Shown: piece by piece, positions 10,820-21,926 of the stretch
Position numbering within the stretch: position 1 is the stretch's first letter
Layout of the letters: each line of letters begins with the position of its first letter
NCBI GenBank assembly: GCA_009599575.1
Contig: VWND01000019.1
Span: 310,001 to 374,000 of the forward strand
Reading direction: 5' to 3'
Source: Blumeriella jaapii
Taxonomy: Eukaryota; Ascomycota; Leotiomycetes; Helotiales; Drepanopezizaceae
DNA length: 64,000 bases
Translations under genes and position numbers: made by a program
Notes under the pieces: generated by a model
The model's input: only the letters and a program-made list of their open reading frames with translations
Told to the model about the DNA's origin: nothing
Database searches by the model: none

Positions 10820-13019
10820 GGAGTTGCGAAAGCACAGAAGCTACTACGCCGTCGGAAGCGTCAGTCTCCAACATGCAGGGAAGGTCTTGCCTGTAATGTT
10901 GTAGAACTGGTGCAGTAGTAAGGGCTAGTGTAAGGAGGTCGAAACTCTCCTGACACTCAGAAGTGAAATTGAAAGGAACGTTAGCCTTGGTCAAATGGAC
11001 CAGAGGCTTTGCAATTATACCGTAGTCTCGAATGAAACGTCGGTAGAAGTTACAAAAACCAAGGAAGCTCTGTACACCTTTTACAGTAGTAGGAGGCTTC
11101 CAGTGGGCGACCACGGAGACTTTCTCTGGATCTACCTCTAGGCCTTCAGTCGAGATGATGAAGCCTAGGTAACGGGTCCGTGTAACGTTGAATTCAGACT
11201 TCCGAATATCGGCCTGTAATCCAGCGTCAGCGAGCCTTTGGAGCACCTTGCGAACGTGTGTGGCGTGTTCCAAAGGGTCGGACGAGTAGATGAGAATGTC
11301 ATCCAGGTATGCAGTGCAGAAATCGTCCAAATAGTCGAAGAGAACGTCGTTCATGTAGCGTTGGTAAGTTGCGGGTCCATTAGTGAGGCCAAAAGGTAGC
11401 ACCTTGCACTTATAGGCGCCGTAACGCGTACGAAACGTCGTCAGTTCTTCACTGGCGGGGTCCATTCGAATTCTGTGAAAGGCTTGACGAATATCGAGCT
11501 TCGTAAAGATTCGCGCTCCCGAGAGACGAGCAAGGGTCTCATCGATGAGGGGGAGGGGGTAGCGATCCTTACGAGTAACATTATTGAGGGCTCGATAGTC
11601 GATACAGAAACGCAGTGAACCGTCGGGTTTTTTAGCGAAAAGCACTGGAGCAGCGAAGGGAGCGGTGGAAGGTTCGATGAAACCTTTGTCAAGGTTGTCT
11701 TGCAGGTAGGTCTTGACAATCTCGAGCTCTGGAATCGACATCTTGTACAAAGGAGTGTATTTCAGCTCTTTCTCACTTACAGTGAGCTCGATCTTGTGGT
11801 CGTAGGGCCGGTGAGGGGCTAGCTCGTTACTGGCGGCCTTAGAAAACACGTGTTCGAGGTCTTTGTACTCCGGGGGAAGAGATTCGAGGGAAGGTTCATT
11901 CGAAGTTAGCTCTGCTAAGCTGGTTGAAAGGGTCGAAATCGATATTTCATTGGTCCTGAAACGTTCGAAAAGACTGTGAGATTGGGTCTTGAGGGAAGTG
12001 TTGTACGTAAGGTCGTCTAGTATTCTGTCGATCTCGTACAGGGAGGTTGAAAACACTTCAACTGCTTCCTTTCTGGAGATCAGCTTGAAAGCGTGTGCAG
12101 TGATCTGGCAGATGGAGATTGGGTAAGCAGTAGGTTGAGGGACTCGTCTTCGAACTGGTCGTTTGGGAGGTTCAGGAGGTGGCTTGTCTGAACTATCGAT
12201 TATATTAAGCTGAAAGGCCATCGCGGCGAGGGCCTTCTTTCGGTCTTTGGTGTAACTGTTCTTCGTAGAACGAGGAAGCTGTTCTGACGAAGGGAGAAGA
12301 GAAGGAGAAGAAGAAATAATAGAAGGGGGATCGGCAGCCTGGGAAGGTGGTGTAATTTCTTGTATTATCCCACTGGCGTCGCCATCGAAATTGGCACCGC
12401 GAGTGAAATTCGACCTTTTCGCGCTCCGCACAGCGTCGTAGGTCTGCCACAATTGGTCAAGGTTCTTGTCACGTCTCACAGCGTCGTTTTGGTGGCGAGA
12501 TTGAATCTTTCGGGGGTGCAAATGAGAGACTTCAATACAACGAGCGTAAGAGGCTGTGGGAGGGTAAGACTTCGGCCAATGAAGCTTGCGTTTATTACAG
12601 TCTAGTAGAACTTGGTGTTCGGCCAGCCAAGCTCTTCCTAAAATCACACCATGATTTCCGAGGTTGGTGATCAAGAAAGGAGTAAACGATTGTATTCGAT
12701 TGTCAACAATAAGGTTGAGAAGCGTAAAATGTGTAATTGAATGGCCACGAGCTCCATTATACCCTTTTACAGGAAAAGGAGCCGGGAGAGGTTGAATCAA
12801 AGGTTTTAAAAAGAAGGAAAGGGACTTGATCAGCGCCGAATCGATCAACGCATAACCGTTCGCTCCAGAGTCGGCGAGCGCCTTCACCTTGTACGAAAGG
12901 CCACTCTTGGTGAGTGTAACGGGGATTGTCAGTGAGTCGCCACCAAGAAGCTTTCGAACGTCAAGGTAACGCATATCGCGCAACACGCCCAAGAAGGAGG
13001 CTTTGCTTAGGCCTGGGCG
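10695..13019 (-). pseudogene. R4 protease and reverse transcriptase (pol N-terminal part)
   Basis: This long open frame has no ATG near its start. It overlaps the 3' end of gag in the -1 frame and is probably made by ribosomal frameshifting at 13019-13025. It holds a retropepsin site (ALADSGANGYALIDS), then the RT with LRFCIDYRALNNVTRKDRYP, FTKLDIRQAFHRIRM, LPFGLTNGPATYQRYM and the catalytic YLDDILIYSSD, then the start of RNase H (LETDASDGVVASVLSQ). The frame is lost after PVAYFSKTMAP at the G6 run 10769-10774, where one base fewer restores the conserved AELNY. Apart from that break all catalytic residues look intact. Confidence 0.92.
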
Positions 13020-14493
13020 TTTCCCCGACTGGCGGGAGAGCCTTCGACTTCCTCGTGTGCGTCTTGGAAGTCGTCTGGAGGGGGGTTTTCGTCTTCACTA
13101 CCACTATCAGAGGGCGAATCCTCGGCCGGTTCGACCTCGTTTACACCTACCAGCCTGGGAGGGCCTTTGGGTGGAACCGAGGGTCGGCCCGTAGAGGGTC
13201 GTGCAGATTGGCCTCGAACCTTCTGGTGTGGAGTAGAGGACGAGCGTTGTCGTTGGTCCGATCGAAAGGGAAGAACGCCAGGGGGGGCGTTCTGGCGTGG
13301 AGGAGGAGGAAGAACAGGGGGCTGAGGGGGAGCCTGTGGAGCACTTGGACGACTCTCGTACGTACGATTTGACTCGTAGTACGCTTTGGTTGAGGACCTA
13401 CCACCTTGATGGGTGGTAGACTTGGTTGAAGAGCGACTCGCGTATAGAGTTCGTTCAGCCAACTGACCTTGTTCTTCTTGACGGACGGCGGTGAGCCAAT
13501 CCTTGAAGGTCGTTGTACGCGCCCATTCCAAGTGCAGCTTTTCTCGCAGACGCCTTGGTATTTTGTCGCGAAGGGCGTCTCGAAGCTGTTTGTCAGTCCG
13601 TATTTGGGCGTTCGCTGCGAGGGTGGAGAATCGCAGGTAGAATCGCCAAAAGTCGTCGTGCGTACTCATTGCAAGCATCTTGAACTCGTCTTCCGCCCTC
13701 TGAACGTCTGAAGGGTCGGCCAGGAAATCGGCGACCTCTTTCACTAATTCTTCGGGAGGTGTAGGGTCGGAACGGTCCAAGATACGCGGGGTCAGGAACT
13801 CCCTTGCCACGCCTTCGGTCTGATCGAGTATGTAATTCTTGCGGGATCGATCGCCAGCGAAGTAGTCGTGGTAGAGTTCGAGGTTGTCGAGAACTCTAGT
13901 CTCCCAGTGGCGTGCTTTGTAATCTTCACCATCATCTAGCTTAAACTCAAGGTTCGGAACGCGCTCTATACGAGCTAGTCGAGAGTCAGCAGATAAATGG
14001 GAACCATAGCGTTCAAAAGGCGCGCTAGGGTCTTGGCCGTCAGGGGGAGATCCAAAGAGAGTTCGCGAAGAGCGTGGAGGTTGGTTTGCAGCGTCTGTTG
14101 GTTGAAATGAGACGTTGCGAGGAGGGGGAGGAGCAGCAGATTCGCGACTGGCAGAGGCACGTTCGATAGATTCTACCAAACGCTCTGATTGAGGGGTCTG
14201 TCGCAATCGCATAGCCTCCAGAAGTTGTCGTTCACGCTCTTGCGCTTCTTTCAGTTGATTTTGCAGGAGTCTCAACTGAACGCTCTCAGCGCTAGGCTGG
14301 GAGGTGGCAGGCGAAGTGGTTGGCGCTCTGCCTTTTCCTTTGTTCTTCTTTCCTCGGGGGGAGGACTGTTCTTCAGAAGAAGAAGCTTCTGGGGGAGGTT
14401 GCTTCTTCGCTGATTGAGAGGAGGAGGGAGGTTGAGTGTAGTAGCAGGAGCTGAAAAGCTCTGCTGAGGGGGGGATCGTTGAACAGGAGCCAT
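13007..14493 (-). pseudogene. R4 gag (one homopolymer frame break near the start)
   Basis: The frame ending at 13007 encodes a 420-odd-residue gag with a coiled-coil-like start (LKEAQERERQLLEAMRLR), a retrotransposon-gag core (LEFKLDDGEDYKARHWETRV, FLADPSDVQRAEDEFKML, LEWARTTTFKDWLTAVRQEE), a Pro-rich linker and an acidic tail. Cysteines are absent from the core and tail, so there is no CCHC zinc knuckle. The likely ATG is at 14491-14493 (MAPVQRSP), but the 7-base G run at 14468-14474 puts it out of frame; one base more joins it to the Ser/Lys/Gly-rich stretch EEQSSPRGKKNKGKGRAP and on into gag. Confidence 0.85.
13019..13025 (-). promoter_or_regulatory. R4 putative -1 ribosomal frameshift site GGGAAAC
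   Basis: On the minus strand the heptamer G GGA AAC is in the exact zero-frame register of a canonical X XXY YYZ slippery site, ten nucleotides before the gag stop (13007-13009). Slipping -1 enters the pol frame, which is open upstream of the protease. A 7-bp stem can form just 3' between 13012-13018 and 12987-12993 (one G-U pair), though with no spacer. Alternative: a lost base in the G4 run would also explain the frame change. Confidence 0.6.
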
Positions 14494-14604
14494 CCTTCGC
14501 GAAGTGCGGAAATAGGCCTTCTCACGACCGGTCGATCACCTTGGTGTGACCCGTGAGGAATTCGAGGGGAGAGATAGTTTACGCCGTCGCCAGCGTAGAA
14601 AAAG

Positions 14605-14614
14605 AGTTGTTGAT
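14605..14614 (-). promoter_or_regulatory. R4 primer-binding site, likely self-primed
   Basis: Two bases inside the 5' LTR the sense strand reads ATCAACAACT. This is not the complement of a familiar tRNA 3' end. It is exactly complementary over 10 nt to AGTTGTTGAT in the LTR sense strand (14723-14732), which lies 40 nt after the start of a TATA box. That is the layout of self-priming in Tf1 and related fungal chromoviruses, where the mRNA 5' end folds back as primer. Confidence 0.7.
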
Positions 14615-14616
14615 AA

Positions 14617-14882
14617 TGTGACGATCTAATCGGTCGGAGGGCTGGGAGATCAGTCAACTGGTCGCCGTGTTCACATGGTATGAAACGAGCCTTTGGTTCT
14701 GTAACAAAGATATTCACTTAGAATCAACAACTGCAGAAGGCAGAGGTTGCTAAGGGGAGAGAGCCTTATATACATGATAGTCTCCACAGTTGATGGGGAG
14801 ACCCACCAGGAGACCAGGGAGCTTGCAGCTATACGTAGTTGCTGGGGTGACACGAGAGGTGGCAACAGAGTGAATCGTCACA
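14617..14882 (-). repeat. R4 5' LTR (266 bp)
   Basis: It is identical to the 3' LTR. On the minus strand it has a TATA box (TATATAAGG, 14764-14772) and the predicted transcript start near 14732. Confidence 0.96.
14732..14772 (-). promoter_or_regulatory. R4 LTR promoter: TATA box and predicted start
   Basis: TATATAAGG at 14764-14772 on the minus strand is followed 40 nt after its first base by AGTTGTTGAT, the stretch complementary to the primer-binding site. If transcription starts there, the RNA 5' end would be the self-primer. The start site is inferred, not seen. Confidence 0.5.
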
Positions 14883-14887
14883 ATATA

Positions 14888-15030
14888 TAAAACAAAATAA
14901 TTAAATTGTATACAAATAAAGCAAAATAAAAATAATAAAATAATATATAATAAAAAGGAAAACAATAAATAATAAAAATAGTAGAATAATTAATAAATAA
15001 TTTTATATGCATTTTTCTTTTTTTCGGTTA
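14888..15030. other. R2 non-coding spacer right of R4
   Basis: This is AT-only sequence, the continuation of the R2 spacer after the R4 target duplication. No readable frame is present. Confidence 0.5.
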
Positions 15031-16700
15031 TGGATGGAATCACGATTTAAACTGTGCTTTTAGCAGCGGAATTATCGTTCGGTTGTTTTCAAACTTTTTC
15101 AAAAGTTTCTTTTTTTTTAGAAGTATAATCGCTTTGGTCGGAATCGTCGTCGAAGTCGCTGGAATCGGAATCGCTGTTTGATTTAAAATCCAAAAGGTAA
15201 ATTTGCTAGTTTCTTTTGTAAAATCGCTTTAACCGGTTGGCGGCGAACGTTTTTTCAGTTTTGTTTTATCGAATTTCGTAAGCTTGTAATAGCTTTTATT
15301 TAATTCGGCCTCGTATATTTCGTAGGGTCCGAGCCATTTATAATTAAACTTAGTATCGGCCGATTTATCGATAGCGCGCTAAACGTCGTAAATTAAAATC
15401 AAATTTTTTTTTTTAATTAGCGTTTTTTTTAGAATTTTAGTTTTATCCCAAATTTTTTTAGCTGTTTTTTTATATTTTTTTTTCCTTAGGATTATTTTTT
15501 TTATATTTATATCGCGGTAGTTTAATTATTTAAATTTTATTACTAATAAGTCAGCTTTCGTTTTTATTTTAACTACGTTATAAAGCTTTTATATAAGCCA
15601 TTTTGTTTCCAGAGGCAGTCGAACGTTTTTACCGTACTAAATAAAAAATAAGGTTATTTTAATAAAGGCGTGTATGCATATACGCATAGCAAAAAGCATT
15701 TTCGAGAATTTCCGCGACCAACGCTTATAGCCTTTTCGAATAGCTTTTGAAAGGCCGTTAAAAATATTTTTATAGCCTCGTTTTACGAATCCGTTGCTTT
15801 TCGAATTATAGGCTAAGATTTAAATGCGCTGAATTTCGTATTTTTTTATAAAAGTTTTAACAACGCTTTTGTTTTCGGATTTATTATCGACGTTTAATTT
15901 GCTAAACAAATCGTATCGACAAATAACGTTTTTTTAAAAAAAAGTCGTTATAGCTTCGGAGGTAGCGTTTCGGAAAGATCGCTTTTCAAGCTATTTAAAT
16001 AAATCGTTAATAACGAATATAAAATATATATAACCGCGATCGGTGGTTGGCACGCGTATAACGTCGAAATTAACTTTTTCCTATATTTCAGAAAATTACG
16101 TCGGATATAATAAGTTTTTTTTTCGGTTAAATTTCCGTTTTTAGCAAAAAATGCAATTTTTAACGAAAGCTTTACAGTTTTCGAAGTATTTTCTTTATTA
16201 AAAGTCGTTTTTGATTCGGTAATAAATGGCTTTAGCTTTTTTATAAAACACTTTTTCGTAGGCTTTTTTTATAATTTGAAATTTATCGGCTTTGTTATTT
16301 ACTACTAAGCGTTTTTAATATATATTATTTTTCATTTTATATAGCTTTTTGTCGGCCAAAGTATAATCGAAAGCTTGGTTTTTAAATAATTTAAATTAAT
16401 AATTTAACACGCTAAATAGTTTGAATAAAATAGTTAAATAATATACGATTAAATAAAAGTCGTCGGTTTTGTAGTTGTCGATCAAAGGTTTATTTTCGTC
16501 GCTAATCGGTTTATTCCGATCGTTTTCGGTTAAATTTATTCGCGGTATTAGCCGAAATAATGACGCGAATGCTTTTTCGGCCCGAGAATTAATATTTTTT
16601 ATTCGCGGTGCCAGCCGAAATAGCAACGCGAATGATTTTGGCTCTGTAAAACCCAAAGCGTAAATAGCGAAACAGCCGATTTCGTTAGCAATTTATTTAT
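15031..16700 (-). pseudogene. R2 integrase (degraded)
   Basis: On the minus strand the integrase core can be read with stops: an ICRYDLFSKLNVDNKSENK stretch near 15870-15910 (catalytic Asp in VDNKSEN) and AYNSKSNGFVKRGYKNI for the Glu region. The C-terminal part has WLGPYEIYEAEL-like sequence and TFAANRLKRFYKRN, ending in an acidic Ser/Asp tail near 15100-15180. The pattern matches the gypsy lineage seen in RT. It is non-functional. Confidence 0.75.
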
Positions 16701-18450
16701 TAATATCTTATTCGTTTTATTTAGCAAAATCAAACGAATAAAAGCGTTTTCGTTTGGAAAAGCCGTTTGCCGTTGTATTAATTATTTTTTTAATATATTT
16801 GACTTCGAAGTTTATAAATCGCATCTAAGCTATTCAATTGGTAACGAGCGCTTTTGGTAAATTATTAGCTTTTTTATTTAATTAGTCGACAAAGACTTTT
16901 GCGTTTGTTTTTAAAATAAAATATACGCCGTACAATTCGTTTTTTATTTTTTTTATTATTTTAAAAGCGCCTCGACATTTTCGTTTAATAATATCGTAGC
17001 GTGCTTTCGCGAAGGATTATAAGCCGCTTTCGAATCGTAAAAAGTGTCGTTTTTTGTTTTTATCGATTTATTGCAATACAGCTTCTTAACCGAAAATATT
17101 AACGTCGATAATTAAAATAATTTCTCTTGCGTCTGGACTGTAATCGATTCGCATAAGCGATAAGGCCGATAAAAAGTCGTTTTTAAAAATTTCTATAGCT
17201 TTGCTCTGTTTTTCTTTCCAAACGAAATCGATTTCTTTTTTTATCGTAACGTAAATAAATGCGGCCTTTTGAAAAAAGTTTTTAATTTAATTGCGATAGT
17301 AAATCATAACGCTAATAAAAGCTTTAGCTTCGGTGATATTTTTACATTTTTTTTATTCGCAGATTTTTTTAATTTTTTTTCGTTAAAAATAGCGGCCAGC
17401 GCTGTTAATTATATAACTAACGATATTTATTTCGGACATACAAAATTTTAATCGAGGGCCAATAGTAGCTTTGGCTTTTTCGAAGCAGATTATAATTTTG
17501 TCGATGTTTTAAATATATTTTATTATATAGCGTCGAATTTTAAAAAAAATCTTTTTATTATTATAATATAATCTAAAACTTTTTATTCCGACGTCGTCAA
17601 CGTAAAACAGAATAATATCGGAAATGCAAGTTATAAGAATTTTATATATAATTCTTACGAATTAAACGACTGAATTGATGGCTTCCATAAGTATTTTCGT
17701 TATGCGTAATAAACCGATTAAAATTTAAATTGCTGTTATATCTCGAAATCGTAGATTAAATATTAAATGGTCGTAGCCGAAAAACAAATCGAAAAAAAAA
17801 GCGATCGTTAATTTTGCGAATTCGTTTAAAAATTAATCGACGTTAGATAATACGTTGGCGTTTCGTATCGTTATTTTGTTTATTTCGACGATTGCGATAA
17901 TAAGTTTGTAAATGCTTTTTTTTTTTTTCGCAACGATAAACTATTTGTTTTTATATAGGCCGTGGCAAAATTCGAAGATTTTTTATTTAATTCGCTTTTT
18001 TAGCATTTCGACTATTTTATTCTAAAAGGCTTTGGGAACTAAAAAGGTTTTTTTTTGCCAGGCTTCGTAAAGCACGGTTTTGATATCGATATAAAGCGTA
18101 ATATTAAGGCTGAATTGGCCTATTTCGGTAAAATCGAAAATTATAGCCTTTTTTCGGTTGCGTAAAACTTCGTACAAAATCTTTTTTTTTTTTAGCAAAA
18201 ATTAGATTTCGATTATTAAATTATTAAATCGTTCTTTTGTAAATCGGCTGCCAGATAATAAATTAAAAAATCGGCCGGTAATAAGTTTTTCGAATTCGCC
18301 AGTAATTAATTAAAATAGTTTTGTTGCTTTATCTTTTTCAAACCAATCGTTTATTTTTCCGAAAATATTTTTACCGGATTCGCTAAGATTTACAAATCGT
18401 ATTTTATCAGCTTTGCGCTTGTAAAAAATATTGATATTAATACAAAAAGA
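16701..18450 (-). pseudogene. R2 reverse transcriptase and RNase H (degraded)
   Basis: The catalytic box FYVDDVGIK lies at 17585-17607 and is followed by IRRYIIKYI and a KAKATIGPRLKFCM stretch. RNase H reads SALSLMRIDYSPDAREIILI, RFESGL, KRKCRGAFKIIKKIKNELYG, and ends with TTANGFSKRKRF near 16750. Stops fall mostly at former Trp/Gln codons. The RT Asp pair is still encoded. Confidence 0.8.
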
Positions 18451-18791
18451 TAGGATATATAGGTCGGATTTGTTTAATACGAAAACGAAATCTTCGGAAC
18501 TTTTATTTTCGAATTAATAGCCAAAAATGTTAATATTGGCTAATTTTATTCGCGGTGCCATTTCGATTAATAACGCGAATGCTTTTGGCTAAATGTTTTC
18601 CAGGTTTTGTTATAATTCAGCGTTTGTTCTAAAACTAAAGCCGGCTATTCGTTTCCCGATAAAACGTCGATTAAAAAGATTTTATCGCCGGCGACGGTAA
18701 TTTGATTTTAAAAAAATCGGTTTCAATTCTAAAAAAAGGCTTTTATTTGACCGTTTTCGGTGTATTTAAAACTGACGAGATTTTCCAGAAT

Positions 18792-19052
18792 CTAGAGCAT
18801 TTTAAAAATAATAGAGTAGAAGCATTTTTTTATTATTAAAAAGTTTTTATAAATAATAATATTTTCAACGTCGACTTTTATATTTCGTACAATTTTATTA
18901 AACTTAATAGTATTTTTATTAACGGTAGTGTAAATTATTCGTTTATTAATAATAATCGGAATACTATTGGTTTCGGCTGTTTTCTGGTTTATGCAATTAA
19001 TTTCGGTTCTATTATCGAGTAAAGCGAGGGCTGTCGTGCTTTTCTTAAGCAT
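18792..19052 (-). pseudogene. R2 protease (degraded)
   Basis: This 86-codon open stretch begins MLKKSTTALALLDNRTEINC. The position between gag and RT and the LLDNRTEIN motif (expected D-S/T-G-A-EIN) suggest a retropepsin with a damaged active site. Confidence 0.5.
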
Positions 19053-19399
19053 TATTTTTATTTTTGGCGCTTTTATAGCCGTGTAAAAGCAGTTTCGTTG
19101 TTTTGACTTTTAGATTTTTATAGCAAAAGCCAAAAAGCTAATTTTTTCCGAAGATTTCTTTTTATCGGCTAAATTGATTGCGATGTTGTAAATTTTTTTC
19201 TGGTCTTTTTCCAATTTAAAATCGTTTTCTTTTCGGATAATTTCAACTTTTTCGTTTTTTTAATACAGAAATCTGTTTGTTAATAATTTTGTCGAATCTT
19301 TTTTTTGTATTAAATAAATCGCTGAATTTTAATTTAATTTTCTGTTTTATGATTTTTTTAATAATTTCGTCGATTGTTTCGGAGCTGATGTATTTGTCG

Positions 19400-21250
19400 A
19401 TTTATTTTTCGCTTCGCATTAATAAAAAGCGCTTAAAAGCTGGTATTTTCTGAATGATTTAAACCGGAGTATCGGTGTCGATATTTTTTATATCGTCGTT
19501 AATTTTTTTTATTATAAGCGTTTTTTTGATAGTTTTATCGGTTTTTTTCGAATTTCAAAATTTTTTTCTTTTTCGATTCTGACGTTTTTTTTTACGCTTA
19601 TTAATTTAGCGAATAAAATAAAAGCATTTTGCTTTTTTATGGTTCGCTAGCTTGATTATACAGCTATAATATCTGCAGATGCGATATTTGTATTAGCAAT
19701 ATATGTATTTGACTTTTATTTATATATTTGAATTTTATTTACGCTTAGGATAAAGGTTTTCTTTTTAATTAATACGCTTTTTGGAATGTTTTTTTTTTTA
19801 CTAATAAAAATCGTTTTCGCATTTTTCCTGTTTTTTAAATAATCGTCCCATTTCGTACTTTTTACTTTTAAGCGAATAATATTTAATTAGCTTTGATTTT
19901 CAGCTTTGTTAAAAAGACCTATTTTTGCTTCCGTCGGTCCGAGGCAGATCGCTCCGTACTTATTAATATAGCAGATACTATTGTTTATACAAAAATTAAA
20001 TGCTTTGCATTTAAAGCGAATATAAGGTTTTTCGCAATAAATTTTTTTATTATTACAAAATTTATATTTGAAATCATAAGGTTTTTTTTAATAGTTATTT
20101 TTATTATTTTAATAGCCGCGATTTTGGTTTCCGCGTTGGTTTTCTTTTTTTTTTTAATAATCGTTATTGTAATTAGCGTTTCGCTAATCCTGATCGCTAA
20201 TACGGAAAGATTACCATTAAGCAGCTATTATTTTTACGGTGGCTTGGCGAAGCTGATTATTTCGCATATTTTAAAAGGAGTAGTTATTGTAAAAGCTATT
20301 TTAATCGTTTTTATTATCCGAGTTAACGTAAGGGAGTTTTTTTTGCTGCTGCATAAAATCTTCGATTTTATTTTAAAACTTTTGAATTTTAATATCGATA
20401 AATTTTAATACGAAAATTTCGATATTTTTATTAAGCTTTTCCAAGCTTGTAGGTTTTGCAGCGCGATTAAATAATATAGTAATTGGTTGTCTTTTGGCGA
20501 TTTCGGTAACTTTTAGTAGCTGGGCATATTTTTACATTAAAACTTTTATATCTTTTTTATAAATAAAGGATGGGGATTTTTTTTGGTTTATAGTTTTAAT
20601 GGTACGTTCGCTTTGGTTTTGCTTAAAAACGAATTCTATAAATTTGAAATATTAATCGAAGATTTCGAAGTTTTATTTATTAATTTTAAAATGTTTAATG
20701 GTTTTGTTGCGAATGCTAATTAAAAGGTCAAATAAAAACAATTTTTTTTGCTTAATTTCGCTTAAGACTTTTTTATTAACGAAAACGTTAAAAACTTTCG
20801 TATAAATACGATAATAAGCTTTGAGTTTTTTGGCTTAGCGAATTATTATAACAAACTGTTTGAAAAAAGCGATAGTATCGCGAATTTGCTAGCGATCGTG
20901 GTTTCGGAATTCCGATTTCAAAGCTTTAATTAGTTTACGCCAGTTTCGAATCCTAATAGTTTTTCATTTATTTATCGATTTAATAATATTTTTAATAGTT
21001 GGGTTATAATAACGAAAGAGTTTATCGAACATTTTAATTTTAAAAATTCCGAAATTTTTATAAGTTTTTTTATATTTTTCGATAAAATCGGTAATATTGG
21101 CGCCATTAAATAAAAATGCATCAGAGAAACTAGAAAAAGGTATGCGATTTCGCATAAGAAAACGAAGGGCGTCGTTGTCCATAGTGTTAGCGAAAATGTT
21201 AGTAAGATTTGAATTAGACGAATAAGTGTTTTCTGGAATTGCAAGTTAAG
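19400..21250 (-). pseudogene. R2 gag (degraded)
   Basis: The open stretch 20964-21182 reads LFNGANITDFIEKYKKTYKN and continues KMFDKLFRYYNPTIKNII, which matches the gag start of the same gypsy lineage (a G-x-N-I-T-D-F-L motif followed by an R-L-P-R-Y-C-like motif). A damaged CCHC knuckle may lie near 19640-19690. The opposite-strand open frame at 19893-20408 is hydrophobic only because it reads A-rich codons backwards, and I leave it out. Confidence 0.65.
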
Positions 21251-21926
21251 GGTTTTTAGTATGAAAGGAATCGTTTTTAATAGGGGAGCTATTAAAAAGG
21301 TTTTTGTGTTTTTTGAAGGAATTAAATAAAATAAAGTTGCGTTCAGATATTTAAATAATATATTAAAAAGCTTGTTTTTTAATAAATTGATTGGATTGAT
21401 ATGATATTGTTGTATGATTTACGGTTTCGATATTTCGTAGTTTAGGCTAATGCACGTACAGCCATTTCCTTATTACTTTTAATAAAAAGCCGCAAATTGT
21501 AATTATTATAATTACAAAACGTAAAATCAAAAGGTTGAATTTTCGCCAGGCGTTTGACTAAAAAAAATCTAGTTTAAAAGGGCCGAGCGCAGCGGTCGAA
21601 GCGTACGAACCAATATTCGATTTGTTATTTTTAAATAAAAGGGCGACTTTCGAGCTTTAAATTTCGCACGGTTCAGAATTGCCTGACCGTAATTTCAGAC
21701 GTTTCTGAAATGTATTGCATTTTTGTAATTTAATAACTGTGCGCAAAATAAAAAAAGCTATTAAGAATCTTTTATATGATACAGCTGCGAACAACACCAT
21801 ATAAGAGGTTTTTTAAGCCGTAATGGCGAAATATCGAAATCGATTTTAATTATGAATTTGAAAAATGCATCGGCGAATGTATGAAAACGAAACACCGAAG
21901 TTTAAATTTCTGCGTAGATTATTAAA
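21251..21926. other. R2 leader between 5' LTR and gag
   Basis: This is non-coding, AT-rich leader sequence. No clean primer-binding site complementary to a known tRNA was found next to the LTR at 21926, probably because of RIP. Confidence 0.5.

Larger units (their letters stand above)
8468..14882 (-). mobile_element. R4: young un-RIPed chromovirus (Ty3/gypsy), 6415 bp
   Basis: Two LTRs of 266 bp at 8468-8733 and 14617-14882 are identical by eye over their whole length, and the element is flanked by ATATA target duplications. Base composition is balanced, in sharp contrast to the surrounding RIPed R2. Minus-strand order is 5' LTR, primer-binding site, gag, protease, RT, RNase H, integrase, chromodomain, polypurine tract, 3' LTR. 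The family looks like the fungal Tf1/MAGGY-type chromoviruses. The pol frame is interrupted by five single-base changes, all in homopolymers, and gag by one more, so the copy as written could not make full Pol. Identical LTRs imply very recent insertion. Confidence 0.95.

Noticed and set aside
19893..20408. 171-codon hydrophobic plus-strand frame in R2
   Set aside because: It is antisense to R2 gag in A/T-biased DNA; Ile/Phe/Val richness follows from composition, not from membrane segments.
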